Numbered from the stretch's first letter, positions 45,756 to 58,887 are shown. The stretch is 64,000 nucleotides of DNA from Tillandsia leiboldiana (GCA_029204045.2 CM055063.1:40395562-40459561); one strand, 5' to 3'. Notes: generated by a model from the letters alone, not told the origin. Numbers and translations are program-made.

Positions 45756-46828
45756 ATGGCATTCTCTTGGCTTCTTGCACTTGTGATTTTAATGGCCACC
45801 GGAAGTGGACGTGGTCGTGGACATGGAAAGAAAAAAGCTACAAAACGATCACGTGATGACGGATCGACAAGCTCCGAATCTGAACAGTCATCGAATTATG
45901 AGGAAGAATCTGTAAAAGGAAAGGGATCGAATTATGAGGAAGAATCTGTAAAAGGAAAGGGAAAAGCACCAATGACTTCAAGAAAAAAGAAAGGTGCGGA
46001 TTCTCCTCCACGAAGAAGTACCGGTGGACCGGTAATTCGTGAGCGCTCTCAACGGCGATCAAATGTTGGTGAAGGTGAACAACCCGTGAGTTCAAAGCGT
46101 CGTGCAATTTTTGAGAATAGAACATGCATTGGAGAGCGACACGTCAACTTCAATAAGTTGTGTCGTGAAGTTCCAGACTTCGCAAGGCTACTAGAACGGA
46201 GTCAAATTGAGCCACTTGGTAGAGTTCCACCAAAAATGGGATTTTGTGTGGAGTTACTCAGGGAGTTCTACATGAGAGCTGTTACACTTCATGAAGACCA
46301 TGACACTAGGACATTCATCATTGAAACGACAGTTAGAGGAGTCAAGTTTGATATTACTCCTGCAGTAATTGGTGCAAACCTTGGATTAGCTGTCGATACA
46401 TCTGGTCTGTATTATACTGAGGGTGACTTCCAATATGAAACTCATTGGGACACTGTGGTGAATTCTATCTGCAAGTCAGGAACACACACAAACAGGTTGT
46501 ATGTTGAGTCAAAGGATCTAAAGCCAGAATACCATATTCTGTCTTTAATTATTTGCTACAACCTATTGCCTTCACTAGGGACTAAAAGGATTCTATGGGA
46601 TCGTCTTCTTCTTCTCTATTTCCTTGGTCACCCAGAGAGTGCACATGGAATTAATGTCAATATTCCATTCCTAATTTGGCAACAACTGGTGCATGTTATT
46701 GAAGGATCAAGTCGCCGTGAACTTCTTCCATACCCAACCTTGATAACTCGCATTTTGGAAGATCACGGAGTTGATATTTCTTGTGCCAAATATGACTATG
46801 GCTTGGGCGCAAAGATCACGGCGCATGA
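45756..46828 (+). pseudogene. Copia-F env-like protein, C-terminus removed by Gypsy-I
   Basis: Starts MAFSWLLALVILMA (hydrophobic residues 2-13), then a Gly/Arg/Lys- and acid-rich linker, then CIGERHVN (about residue 123) and the same conserved core as in Copia-D. Shared motifs include YNLLPSLGTK/YNILPNLQTK and LLYFLGHPESAHGINVNIP against LYLLGHPSEAVGLNMNIP. There are no stops over 357 codons up to the LTR at 46829, so the ORF was intact when Gypsy-I inserted; the C-terminal coiled coil is missing. A perfect 36-bp tandem duplication at 45890-45962 repeats the residues SNYEEESVKGKG. The ATG choice follows the splice acceptor and the D copy; the frame opens at 45732. Confidence 0.75.
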
Positions 46829-47324
46829 TGTCACGCCCCGGGGTCGAACTGCGACCCGGGCTCGCCAACAGATCCGTCGCCTGTGCGGAAACTGCCGCAC
46901 AGACGAAACATCTACCCTGCAAAAGATCTAAAGCTACACATGTATCAGAGCTGAAAATAAATCTAGTCGCAATAAAACATCACTGAACGTCTGAATAAAA
47001 ACAAATCCTCAAAGCAAGTCTCTCAACAATGATAAGTGTATACAACAATCCTCACTGATCTCTCAGACTGTCCAGTACAAAAGAGGAATCGTAAAATATA
47101 CAGGGTACATCTACCCCTGACTCTCACTGCTGGTAAGGAACTAAACGACCACGTCCTCACCTCGATCAGCTGTCTCTGCGCGAGCTAAGCCGGAACAGCA
47201 GCCTCAGGAAACCTGTCACCGCAGCGGGTGTGAGAACTACTGCAAAGGTAGTTCCCAGTGGGTACCGTCCCAATATCCACGGTATGCCCACTAAGTCTAC
47301 TGGAGGCACAACAGATAGGTATGC

Positions 47325-47361
<37 letters not shown>
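47325..47361. repeat. (GATA)n microsatellite
   Basis: About nine GATA units in the Gypsy-I LTR at the same place as in the Gypsy-C LTR. Confidence 0.95.
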
Positions 47362-47362
<1 letters not shown>

Positions 47363-49099
47363 GCTGAAATGAACTATAGCTATCATGTATCAATCATCAT
47401 GCTCAAGAAACTATACTAATGATGAAATGTGCATACACTCGCTACTGCTAACATGCCTCAAGTACTATGCTCAAAGGAAAACTCATCTATGAATATGCAA
47501 TAAAACTCACTCACACAAATCACCCAATCGCAATGACTGTCCCACCTTTTGGACCAGTCAAGCCTGCGCTCATCTACTGCCACTATGCCCAAACAGGACT
47601 TGGTCTTATGTAGGGTGTCCCTCAAGGACTATCTCGGTAATCACATCGCAGCCTCGTCAGGCTCGGTATCATCATCGCATCCGGAGCGTAGCTCGCGGGG
47701 AGCGACCCCGCGAACTCAAGTATCTCAAGTATCTCATAACTGGCATAAAATGCCAGGCTCAGCAGGCTATAATCCTCGATCAACAGATCGGTATCTCAAA
47801 GCTCAAAGTACAACTCAGTCGGAAAAAGAACATCGACTCAACCAAGAATAGCCCAAACACTCTCACAGCTATGTCCGAGAACCCTCAACGACTCAATCTA
47901 ATAATGCACGACCATGGCTGAGTCGGGAAACCTCCGCGACTCGATCTGCCAGAACCCCAAATATCCTCAGAACTAAGTGGGAGAACCCCTCCACCACTAA
48001 ATCAGAAACATAACCCATCGATCCCCAACAAGAAAGAAGAACTCACAGGACACTAGAACTCAGCGCACATTCTCTAAAAATCCACTCGGTCCCCGGCACG
48101 AGTAAACAAGCACCCTGAACCTATGCCATACCTTTGGCAGCTCATAATTTTAAAAAAACCATCTTTGAAATCATTGATTTTCCTTAAAAACGCATTTCTC
48201 AATTTTTAAAACGGTTCAGGTGCAGTTATGATGTGAACAAAGCATGAAACCTAGTGTCATATAATGTCAGGGGTCTACTAAAAATAATCCGGGGTTCCAA
48301 TAAAATATACAAAAAATTCCAGGCAACTATCAGATTAAAAACAACGAAAATGCCTAATAAACATGATCAACATGCATTCAATAGCATTAAGGGGCATTCC
48401 ATAAATTTTGGAGAAATTCCAACCCACCTGGAACGCATTCCGCAGGCAACGCTGAAGTCGGTGAAGCGCCGGATCCCCAAACTGACGAAACCTCGAAAGA
48501 TGCGCCGCGCGCGCACACACTGCCGCGTAACCGGAAAAATCCCCGGAAGCGCAAACAACTCACTCCACAGCCAACAGCTCACAACCAGCACTCTTACAAT
48601 CCAAAAAAATCGACCCACACTCTTAAGTTGCCTCTGTACACCCACACAAATCCAATTACCCCCTACAAGCTCCCAGGCACACAATTAATTAAGCATACAT
48701 ATACACAATTAATCAAACTCACCTACTCACAGCACAAATACACACAACACACACACACACTACAAGTCCTCAGCACAAAATAAATCCCACACCCTCTCAC
48801 TAAAAATCTCACAACACACTACCTGCTCACCCGCAGCCCACAAGCAGCACCAAACCGAGCCTCAAAGTTCCCTCTGCTCCTCAAGACGGAAGCATCCAAA
48901 ACTGGCCAAGTAGCGCACTAAAAACTGCTCTAAAACTGCAAGAAAGAGGGGAAAACCCAAGAATTAGCAAAAACACGGCCAACCAAATGATCGCCGTCAA
49001 AACCCGTCCTCGGCCGACGAAAATGCTGCGCGCGCCGCGCGAAAAACTGCAAGCGCACACGGCTGCAGCGCGTCGCCAAGCTGCGGCCTGTGCAGTTTC

Positions 49100-52000
49100 T
49101 GTAGTGGCCCAAATTCCCATGCAGCGTTCTTCCGATGAATCCACTGTTAGAGCACCTAGCGTTGGTGTATCTGGCCCATGGTGCGTCAATGGGATGCCAC
49201 AGATGGACCCTGTGTGTTATTATTAGCTGTGTAGGCCTTCGGCTGAGTTTGCCGAAATTTCGAAAAAGAATTAGGCCCAACAGAGGTCGGAAATGGATTC
49301 AGCACGGAAAAACGCTTGAAAACGGCTATTTGCTTGTTTATTTTTGAGTCCGGATGCCCAAAAACGGACTCCCGGAAGTTTTCAGTGAAAAATGGTGCAT
49401 GGGAGGGGCCGTAGACCGCCGGGATGCCACGTGGCGGCCTGTCATTGGCCGGTTCAGGATGCGCGGTCCACAGAGCTGCGCGGCGGGGTGCACAGACCCG
49501 GCGCATGGACACGTGGCACCGCCTGAGTGGCGGGCGCAAGGCGCGCGGTCTACCGGGTGAGCGCGGCGGTGCATGGACCAATGCGGGGCCACGTGGCAGC
49601 CTCCGGTTGGTCGGTGCATGCGGCGCGGTCCACAGAATTCCAGTTGAATGCGTGGACCGGGTGTAGGGGACACGTGTCACCCTCTGGTTCGCGGGCGCAC
49701 CGTGCGCGGCGCACGGAGTCGGGGTCGGTGCCTCGGGGCGCGTGCCCACGTCGGGGCCATGCCGCGCGCCCGGCGCGGCCGCCGACCGGTCAGCGGGTCA
49801 ACCGGGGAGGACACGCGTCGCCCGCTGATTGGCGGGCGCCAACCGCCTCACTGTGCGGGGACGGGCCACGTGGCAGCTGGTGGGTGGGCCGAACAGCTGT
49901 TTGCTGTTCGGCGGGCCACGTGGCGGCTCCTGGTGGATTCGGGCGTGAACAGTGTTGGGCCGGCCCAACACTGTAGCCGCCCGAATGTACCGGGCGCCCG
50001 AATTTTTGGGCCCAAAGCCCATTGACTTTGTTTTTCCGGGCTGTTTCGGGTGAGGCCTATAAAAAGGCCTCAAGGGGCCTCGTTTTGAAGCTTTTCCCGA
50101 AAGCTTTTCACTTGGAGCCCTTCACCAATTCTCTTCCTCTCCCACTTGTGCATCTTTTGGCAAAGGTTCAGAATTTTTGGAGGCCGCGACGACGGCGACT
50201 TCTACATCGGGGTGCGGAGCGACGATCTACTGTTGGAGGCCCATTTTCGTCGCAGTTTAGTCTGGGAGGTCTACCGGGCTACCCCGACATTATTTTTGGA
50301 CGATTTCTGCGGTGACGGTTTCGTAAGAGGTAAATCTACATTTTTCGTGTTGGACACTTTTTCTGGATCCGAGCTTTTCTTGGGGTTCTGGGTACATTTT
50401 TAACCCCCTTTGCGACTGTTGGTTGATTTGGACAGCACCTACTTGTCGGATTTTTATCTCCTCATCCGTACATCGGAATTCGACGTTTCAGGACTCTATC
50501 GACATCTACTCTTCGCGAGGATCGCCGTCATATTTTTATTGGAATTTTTGGAGGAAGTTTTTCAGGTGAAAATTTCGTGTTAATGGGACTGTTCACCACA
50601 GATTTTGGGAATGTGGAATTTGCGTGAATTAAAGTGTAATTTTGGTGTATGTTTGTACCCAGGAGTTTGTGAGCACTTCTACCGTGTTGTTGGCTTGGTG
50701 GGATTTGTGATTTGACAGTTGTGGGCTTTCTCAGCTGTACGATTTCGGACAGTTAGCACTTTCAGGTGGGTGACCTTGCTTCCAAGAACTCTGGACTGTG
50801 TACTAATTCTATGTGTGTAGGATCATGCATGTTAGAAATTGGAGTATTAGCATGTGTAAAACTGTATGTTGTATCTTGTATATCAGTTGTTGAATCTTTT
50901 GATTCCTGCACTATGTTAAGTAATGAAATCTTGGAATTTGACCTAGCACCCCTGTCATATGTATCATGTTCAGCCAGTCTGTAGAAAAACTCCAACTTGG
51001 GCTAGGTTTTTATTGCTCTAGACATTCCACATCACGATACTTCATTTCACTATGGACTTAGCTTTTCCTCGCCCGAGTTGTGGGCCGAGAGGTCGGGTGG
51101 TTGTGGGATGCATTTGCACTCGTGTCTGGGGACCGAGTGGAGTTGATAGCAGTCTTTAGATTTGATTTCTTTGGGAGAGTGATAGTGATGGTAGATCTGG
51201 GTTCTTGGAAACTGTCAGAGAGACAGTGAGTTTCAGCTGTGTAGATTCCAGCCAGTGAGTGAGTCAGTGATTTGTTTGGTGGTCGATCTTATTGATCGAG
51301 GATTGGATCATACCCTGCATGAGCCACATTAGAGCTTTACAGTGATACTTTACAGTGATACTTATGGGTTACTTTGACTCGAGCGGGTCGCTCCCCTCGA
51401 GGGCCACTCCGGAGTAGGCGAGGCCGGGTTGTGTACCGGCGTGAGTTTGAGATGTTCTTTAGCGACTTGTTGTTGCAGTGGTCCCTCTGGCTGTGCTTTC
51501 GTTGGCAGCCACGGACGCCCTACGTAAGTCCGCTCCTCCGGGACGTAACGGCAGTAGGTTGGCGCAGGTTTGACTGGACCCGATGTGGCAGTCAGTTTTG
51601 ATTGGGTGATCAGGGAGGAGAGTTAGTTGTGGCATTATGTTCTTTCTGTTCCACTGTTGAGCATCTAGATAGAGGCATAGTAGCTGTAGAGTTACCTTTC
51701 CCAGCTTTCCTTATAGCACTGCATATGTTACTTTTGCCTCTGGTAGACTTAGTGGGCAGACCGTCGGGCTTGTTGGCGGCACCCACTGAGAACTACTGTG
51801 GGATGTAGTTCTCACACCCGTCGTGGTGTTTTCTCCCCAGGGACTTCTGCTCCGGTTCCTGCAGCTCTTGTTGCTGATCCAGCTCCTTCTGACCGAGGTA
51901 AGGGCGTCGCGAGATAGATCCCCTCCTGTCGTCTTCAGTGTGTGAGTAGATGTACCCCAGTTCCATTTTGGTGTGTGTTATGTCGAGTGACTTTTGTAGT

Positions 52001-52248
52001 GAGGTTTTGAGTTGTACCTTCCTTTCCTGCTTTTATGAGAGACTCCTGTATTCTGGTGAGGTTGGTCTGTATATTTGAGAGTTGTAGTTTTATTTTATGT
52101 ATTTCTTTCCAGCTTTTCTCTTTCAGCTCTGATATCTGCTAGTGTAGATGTTTCCTTGCAGGTTAGTCGCTACACCTATACGGGGCTTCCCGTATGGGCG
52201 GCGGATCTGTTGGCGAGCCGGGGCGCAGTATCGCCCCGGGGCGTGACA
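49100..52248 (+). mobile_element. Solo Gypsy LTR J with target duplication
   Basis: Plus-oriented LTR from TGTAGTGGCCC to GGGGCGTGACA (3149 bp), flanked by a perfect duplication GTTTC (49095-49099 and 52249-52253) within the Gypsy-I LTR. The start resembles the Gypsy-G LTR (GTGTATCTGGCCCATGGTGC block at about 49157), while the end belongs to the C/H/I type. No internal region, so a solo LTR. A polypyrimidine-CAG...GAG-GTAAGG segment (51830-51905) is shared with the other LTRs. Confidence 0.92.
50058..50067 (+). promoter_or_regulatory. TATA box of LTR J
   Basis: TATAAAAAGG lies inside an imperfect palindrome (AGGCCTATAAAAAGGCCT) in the middle of the LTR, where U3 is expected to end. Confidence 0.65.
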
Positions 52249-52399
52249 GTTTCAGCAAGCATGCCGCACAGCGCTGGGCCCGCTGTGCGGCGCTGGCCCC
52301 TGCCGCACAGCGATGGGGCTCAGCCGCGCGTCGCTGGCCCTTGCCGCGCGGCGCAGGGGCTCAGCCGCGCGGCGCTTGCCCTTGCCGCACGGCGCTCCG

Positions 52400-52640
52400 C
52401 AGCGCTGCGCGCGAGGCCCACCCGGGGCCCGCGGCGCTGCGCGGGGCCCGCGGCGTTGCGCGCGGCCCGCACGGGGCCTGCGGTGCCGCGCGCGCCCTGC
52501 GCGCGGCCCGCCCAGGCTGCGCGCAGCCCGCCCAGGCTGCGCGCAGCCCGCCCAGGCTGCGCGGGGCCTACGGTGCCGCGCGCGCCCTGCGCGCGGCCCG
52601 CCCAGGCTGCGCGCAGCCGCCCCCAAGGCGCGGTGCCTTG
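52400..52640. repeat. GC-rich tandem repeats in Gypsy-I LTR
   Basis: A 20-bp unit (CCCAGGCTGCGCGCAGCCCG) occurs three times in a row at about 52509-52568, within a longer duplicated block (GGTGCCGCGCGCGCCCTGCG at about 52481 and again at about 52571). The GC content is extreme and the open frames here are compositional. Confidence 0.85.
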
Positions 52641-53803
52641 GCGCGCCCGCACAGGCTGCGCGGCGCCCAGGGCACGCCCTCCGCAGGCTGCGCAGCGCTT
52701 TGCTGCGCGCCTGCGGCAGCATGGGGCCTGCTGCCCGCCCGCGCAGCGGTTCGCCTCAGCCGCGCGCCGCCTTTGCGCGCGCGCGGCTCACCTCGCTGCC
52801 CACACAGCTCGGACAAACAGTCCGCAGCAAACTCTCTAATAAAAAGAAATCTAAAACCGATCTAGCTCCAAAAAACTGCACAAAAATACCAACCTTGCCT
52901 GCGTCCGTCGCGCGCGCACGTGCTCCGCTCGACTCCACATGGTTCCTTGGCGACTAGCAGCAGGTTCCCACCATCAACCCTCATACATTCCACACTTTCT
53001 TTCTTTCTTTTTTCTTGCTTCCTTTCTCTCTTTCTCCCTTTCTTTCTTTTCCTCTGCTTCCACCTAACTCCTCTACTTCAGAGAGGAGGAAGAAGGAGTG
53101 AGGTGGGACTTAATTAGCTTCAGGCTAATTAAAGAGGAGGTAGGGGTGGTTGGGAGCATTAAATGCTCACCAAAAAAAAATCTAACTCCCACTTAAATCC
53201 AATTTTTAATAATCCACTCCCTTATCTAATTCAAATCACTAATTCTTTTCTTTCCATCAAACCTCCCAGACCAAAGCCCCAAAACCACTAATTAAGTAAA
53301 TTAATTAATTAATCCATTAAATGCCCCCCATCAACTCACTTTTTGCCCTCAGGGCCTCCGCACCAGTCCGGAACCTCCCGAACTCTGCTGTAATCTGAAA
53401 ATACACATGCTCAAAGCTTTTTTCTCCTCAAAAAGCTCAACCGTGGAGTCGGTGTGCTCAGACCAAAAACCGGCTCCAAAACTGCCAACTCCAACTCACT
53501 TTTTGCCCTCGGGTCTTCCGCGTCAGTCCGGAACCTCCCGAACTTCGCTGTAATCAGAAAGTATACCTGTTCCAAGTATTTCCAAATTTTCTGCACACCA
53601 CTGTGGGGTCGATGCTTCCCCCCGAAATCAGTCCTCTATCGGCGCACAATGCCCGGAAAACTCCAAATCAAGCTGGGGCTTCCGCGTTGATCCGAATCAA
53701 CTCGAACTCATCTGAAGTCACATATGGGACATGCTCGAGGCGTTTCTCCGCATCACGCCATCCTGCAAGGTCGGTGCGCTATCCGAAATCCCGGTATTCT
53801 ACA

Positions 53804-54953
53804 CTCTCCCCTCCTTAAAAGGGTTTCGTCCTCGAAACCAGAATAAATCCAAAACTTATGAGGGTGCCTCAAACAAATGGGGATAGGACACACTCAACTC
53901 GTCCTCAGGCTCTCAGGTGGACGTTCTCACTCATCACGATGGCTCCACTGAACCTTCACCCAAGGTAAACTCGACTGCAAAATTTCTTTGTCTCACAAGC
54001 CAGATTTGCATCGGTCGCTCCAGATAGTTCATTTCCTCGACTAATTCCAAAGAAGTGAAATCCAAAACATGCTAGGGATCAAATATACTTCTTTCAGCGA
54101 GATAAATTCTCGCGGACCAAACTCCTGCATAAATTTAAATCTACAAATCCCCGCGGATAGAGGCTTCCACAAATCAAGATCTCCAAATCCAAACTCTAAG
54201 CCTCCAATTAGCGTAACCTCTCCGTTGCTCCTTAGCAACTAAAATGCTCAAAACTCCACAATGCACTCTTATCTCCCTTTACAGGAAAAGAAATTCAACA
54301 TCGGGGACATACCCCAAATTTCCAACTCTCAATTCCGAGTTTTCAAAGTGGCACTCACAGATCGGCCATCACATTTCCAAGGTTGCCCGCCTAGACAAGG
54401 CGAAACTGACCAATTGGTTCTTGCCGGGATAATAGTATACGATCAACCTTACAATCCCAATAACACTGTCCACCGGCGTTGCCTCCACCAAAAGCCTCCT
54501 GAGTAACCAAGTACTTCAGGTTCGAGGGACTAGGGATAACTCCATGTTCTCTCTATCACTGGCAATCGTCCAAATCGATGCTGGCATCATACTCAACTTT
54601 AACTCCTCGAAGCCATACAGGCCCTGCTTAGTCCAGAAACTTCTGGCCTCAATCACTATCATAGGTTTAGGCCCAACCCAAAAAGCGTCACTCTTCGTTG
54701 GGTCCACTGTCACTCTTGTAGCTAAAATCACTTGGTCTAACAACACAACCTCCCGAAGTCAAAATGCATACCTTATCAACTTGGCAAACAACTTCTTCCC
54801 TCTTAGAAGTTGGAGCACTATCCTCAAGTGCTCCTCAGCTCTATGCCACCTCGGAAAATAAATCCAATATCCACGACGGGTACTACTACTAACCCGTCCA
54901 AACACAGCTGGGATAAACCTAATCCTCAAGTCATAAAGGCAGCAGGGCATTAG
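53804..54953 (-). pseudogene. Gypsy-I degenerate internal region
   Basis: Minus strand. It starts with the polypurine tract GGAGGGGAGAG next to the LTR, then the common GTTTCGAGGACGAAAC stretch. At 54408-54560 and 54620-54953 it resembles the RNase H/RT part of Gypsy-G (TTGCCGGGATAAT, GGCGTTGCCTC, and GGCAGCAGGGCATTAG, matching the APAAF motif region). It is collinear with the Gypsy-C interior and likewise lacks integrase and chromodomain. There is no usable frame. Confidence 0.7.
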
Positions 54954-57900
54954 TGTGGTGACCCGGATCTTTGCAGGGCTTCTACAGTGTGACCAGCAGC
55001 TTCTGGAAGCCTACGTGGCATGTCGGCGGTGTTCGTGCGCCAATTTGGACACCAGTGATGGACTCGGGGCTTAAAAATGGATCACGTGGGTAATCGAGGG
55101 ACCCCGTCGGATGTTTAGAGGTGTTTCCGCGCAAAATGGATATCAAATTTAGGCTCAGCGCGAAATTCGGATTTAAAATACCTTTTCGGGAGCCTCCGGC
55201 AATTTATAGGATTAGAATTTGGCAAAAAGGACGCCGGATTTGGAATCAGCGCGCAAAAATGGTCAAGATGGGCTATTTATTTGCATTTTTCGGGCTTGGT
55301 ACAGTGATTTTACTGTTCACCGGCCGGAACAGTAACTCCGGCGATCGCCGGCGGCGGCCTGCGGCGGCGGGCAGCAGCGGAAGGCGGCGGCGCGGCCTCG
55401 GGCAGGCGGCACAGCGCGGCGGGCAGGCGCGCGCGGCGCGGGCAGGGCGCGGGTAGGTGCGCGGTCCACGCGCCGGCGTGCACCAGTGCGGGGGACACAT
55501 GGCGGCCGCTGAGTGGAGGGTTCAGGTGGCGCGGTCCATGGAATAATTTGGGTGCACGGTGGACCGACTGTAGGACACGTGGCAGATTTTGATTTGTTGG
55601 TGTTGTGGACCCGGTCCACGGAGCAGGAAGTGGTTACCTCGGTTTGCGTGCGGCATGGTCGCGGCAGCGCGCACGTGGGCGTGATTCCCGAGGCACGAGC
55701 GCGCGGGATGGGGGGCCACGTGTCGCGTGGAGAGTGGCCGGGGTTGGTGTTTCGTGTGCTAGTGCCACGTGGCGCGACGTGAGCGGCCCGTTTCGGTGTT
55801 TCCTGTTCGGCGGGACACAAAGGTAATTTTTCGAAAAGATTTTTCTGGTTTCCCCTTATGTTGCAACTGAGGGCTCTTGGGAGGAGGATTTCGACCCCTT
55901 CGAGCCCTCTGCTCGAAGGGGGATGAGAAGGAGAAATCTTCTCCATGAGGAGAAGCTTGCACCTACCAAGTTTCAGATTTTTCGGCGGCACGGATTTCGA
56001 GATTATGATTTTTCCGGCGCGGCGCGACGTTTCTTCTTCGGTGTCCTTCTTCGTCGCAGCGGCAGTGTGATGACTCCCCTGGCCTACCCCGAGCTCCTTT
56101 TTCTGTGATTTTTGCGCCGTTGGCTTCACGAAAGGTAGGGCTTCATCTTTCATTTGGATCGCGCATTCCGATTTTGACTCCCTAGCTCGGATCCCGAGGT
56201 AACAATGGTTACCCTTTTTCTGTGAGAGATTTTGGGACAACACTGGATTGTGGAGGCCGTATCAACTTTTTCATCTACAGATCGCGAGGAACACGCTCGT
56301 ATTTTTCTTGGATTTTTCAGAGATTTATTTCGAGGTGAAAATCCCTGTTTTCCCTGTGTTCAGTGCTACAGTATTTTTGATACAGATTGAGTTGAGTGTA
56401 CTACCTTGTCGAATTAATATCTTGACTTACCGCACTCAGATTTGGGCATGCAAGCAGCTGTTTCGAAGGTATCGACTAGAGGATCGCTGTGATATTTTTC
56501 TGGGAATTTTCTGGGCATTCTCAGTAGGTGAATTTGGACATATTTGGGACTGATTTTTGTGTGAGTTTGTATGTGCGGATTTGGAACTTGTGTGTAATTT
56601 TTGGACACCCCTGTGTATAATTTTGCAGTTATCGCGGCAGGTGATCTTTTATTGGGCGAGGACACTTTTGAGACTTGGATTGCGCTTTTCCAGGTGGGTG
56701 GTTGTTATATCCCTCTTTTCTGATGTACCCACTAGGAATATTAGAGAGACCCTCTCTATTGGACATACTGAATGGTCACCTAATGGACATGCATGCTTAA
56801 CTAAAATAATTATGAGCCTATCCTGTGGGAAAGACTGTAGTGGAACTTGTTAGTGGTCGGAACTTACACATGCTTACATTGACATCATATTGGCATTTAA
56901 CTGTGCATGGGGGAAGTATTTTTTTATGTTGGGATATTATGAAACGTCTTGTGGGAGGGGTCCACTTGAGGATCTTCTGGACAGGCAGGGGTGGATGGTT
57001 TATGTGAGGGTGATTAGCAGATTATAGACAGGTGTGGTCGGACTATGATTTTAGCATGATGATTATATCCAGATGAAGCTATTAATTGATACACTGGTCG
57101 AACCACTATTTGTCACTTTTTCTCCTATCTCTCATGAGGACATAGGCTGGCTTATTTGGACATTTTGTAGGGTCATTTCTTATTGCTACACTTTATGTTG
57201 GGATTTGATTTAGAAGAAACCTATTTGCTTCTTCTCCCCCTATTCTTTAGTCAGGTGACTATTTGTTGCTCGGGTTTGAGTAGGGGATTGGCATAGTGTA
57301 GCGGGGGCCTTGATTTTAGCTTCTGGGGTATTATGGCTACCGCGGATAGTAGGCGGTGGACCAGATGTCATATGTGGGACATGTTTGTGATCATGGGTGT
57401 TGTTGTGAACCCCTACTTTTGATTACCCACTAGGCATTGGAGTAGCTTCTATGATTAGAAGGCTGATTAATAAATTATGGGCTTGGGCAGGAGGTATAGA
57501 CAGGCACAGGTTATCTCCTATTTACTGTCCTTATGCATTTATCAGCATGCTTTAGCAAGGTAAGATCATATCGATATCTACTTTATTTTATATATACCAT
57601 CTTGGGACATTTGCATGCTTGTATGGTCACCTAGATAGGCCACCTTTTTCTGCTACACTATCATGCTGGAATTGACATAGGAGAAACAATTTTTGTTATT
57701 CTTTTCTCCTTTCATTTGAGGCTCAGGGTATTTGCGGCTCGTGCGCGAGCAGGTGGATGGGATAGTGTAGTCAGGTTCTTGGGTTTTGGGACAGACAGGG
57801 TATTGCGGCAACCGCGGACATTGGGCGGTTGACCGGAGATTTCTTATGCATCCGATTGGGTATCAGGTCTCTTGTGGATGGAGTTCCCACAGTTTGTCTA

Positions 57901-58887
57901 TCTTGCACCGGGTTGAGATCGGGTCTTTCTTTAGTGGATGGGTTTTCCCACTTTGATCAGAGTCATGATCCAGTCCTGCTGATTTATGATACTTGTGTTA
58001 CTGAGATACTTTTCCTCGTGTGGGTCGCTCCCCACGAGTGCCACTCCGGAGTGTGCGACCGGACGGATCGAGGCCGGTCTGTTATTACTTTAGTGTTTGA
58101 TCGGACGGACAGAGGCCGATCTGTTACTTACTTTGGGGACATGACCGTATCAGGCAGTAGTCGGTCAGTATTCCCACAGATGAGATTAGCAGGCAGTGCC
58201 AGTGCCCACTGGCGGTCAGATTGGGTTATTCAGGCAGGCATTTATTTTCTGATGCATACATTTAGCTATTCTATTAGCTCGACATTTTAGAGGCATTCTA
58301 GTGGTAGCTTTTCATCAGGAGTCTTATTCTTTTTAGCATACCACCTTTGTTCCCTTTTGCCTCTGGTAGACCTAGTGGGCGTGTCAGAGTTTGAGGTTTT
58401 ACCCACTAGGGGAGGCTACTGGTTTACTAGTAGTTCTCACCCCCATTCTTCTTTTCTCTTTTTCTTTCCCCTTGTTTTGCAGTGTCTTCTGCGGGTGCTA
58501 CTGGGCTTTCAGTGGCGGGTCGAGGAGAGAGGACGACTGAGTAGATAGATCTCGAGGCAGGATGAGCGTGTTAGCTGGACTGTTGGTGTACCCATGTTTT
58601 CCTCAGACGGTTGTACTTTCACTTTTGAGACTGGCTTTTGCCAGCAGGTTGTATTTATTATTTCTGAGCTGGGAGAGACTGATGTATCATTTATACAGAT
58701 GTATTGTATTTTATTTCCAGCTTCAGTCTGAGATGTATTAGTTTTAGTTCAGCTTTGTTTTTATTGCTCTTTTATTATATCTTTTATATCTGAGCAGGTT
58801 GTTGGCGCTTCGTGTACACGGGAAATACCGTGTGCACGGCGGATCTGTAGACGGGCCCGGGTTCTGGTTTACACCCGGGGCGTGGCA
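54954..58887 (+). repeat. 5' LTR of Gypsy-A (3.93 kb)
   Basis: Runs from TGTGGTGACCC to GGGGCGTGGCA. The last dinucleotide is CA as expected, although GTGACA has changed to GTGGCA. Near-identical to the 3' LTR at 10324-13921 where both exist. The antisense open frame 55317-56243 is repeated in the other LTR and is not a gene. Confidence 0.93.

Larger units (their letters stand above)
27135..46828 (+). mobile_element. Copia-F, SIRE-type, without pol (interrupted by G, H and I)
   Basis: Pieces: 27135-27733 and 39722-40169 (gag), then 43929-46828 (gag end, spacer, env-like ORF). Its 5' LTR and start of gag are missing at the gap; its 3' end lies beyond the Gypsy-I insertion. Gag ends in a stop at the protease boundary exactly as in Copia-B and no pol sequence is present, but unlike B the env-like ORF is kept. 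F hosts three separate insertions and is the oldest element visible. Confidence 0.8.
46829..53803 (-). repeat. 3' LTR of Gypsy-I (split by J)
   Basis: Outer pieces 46829-49099 and 52249-53803 together give an LTR of about 3.8 kb running (minus strand) from TGTAGAATACCGGG (53803) to GGGGCGTGACA (46829). It shares terminal motifs, GATA array, GC-rich segment and overall order with the Gypsy-C LTR. Confidence 0.88.
46829..54953 (-). mobile_element. Gypsy-I, 3' part (minus strand), hosting J and cut by A
   Basis: 3' LTR (46829-53803, interrupted by solo LTR J) and about 1.15 kb of degenerate internal sequence up to the insertion of Gypsy-A at 54954 (ATTAG at 54949-54953 is the expected duplication). 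It is inserted in Copia-F env-like ORF, left flank CATGA. LTR and internal blocks are collinear with Gypsy-C. Confidence 0.85.
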
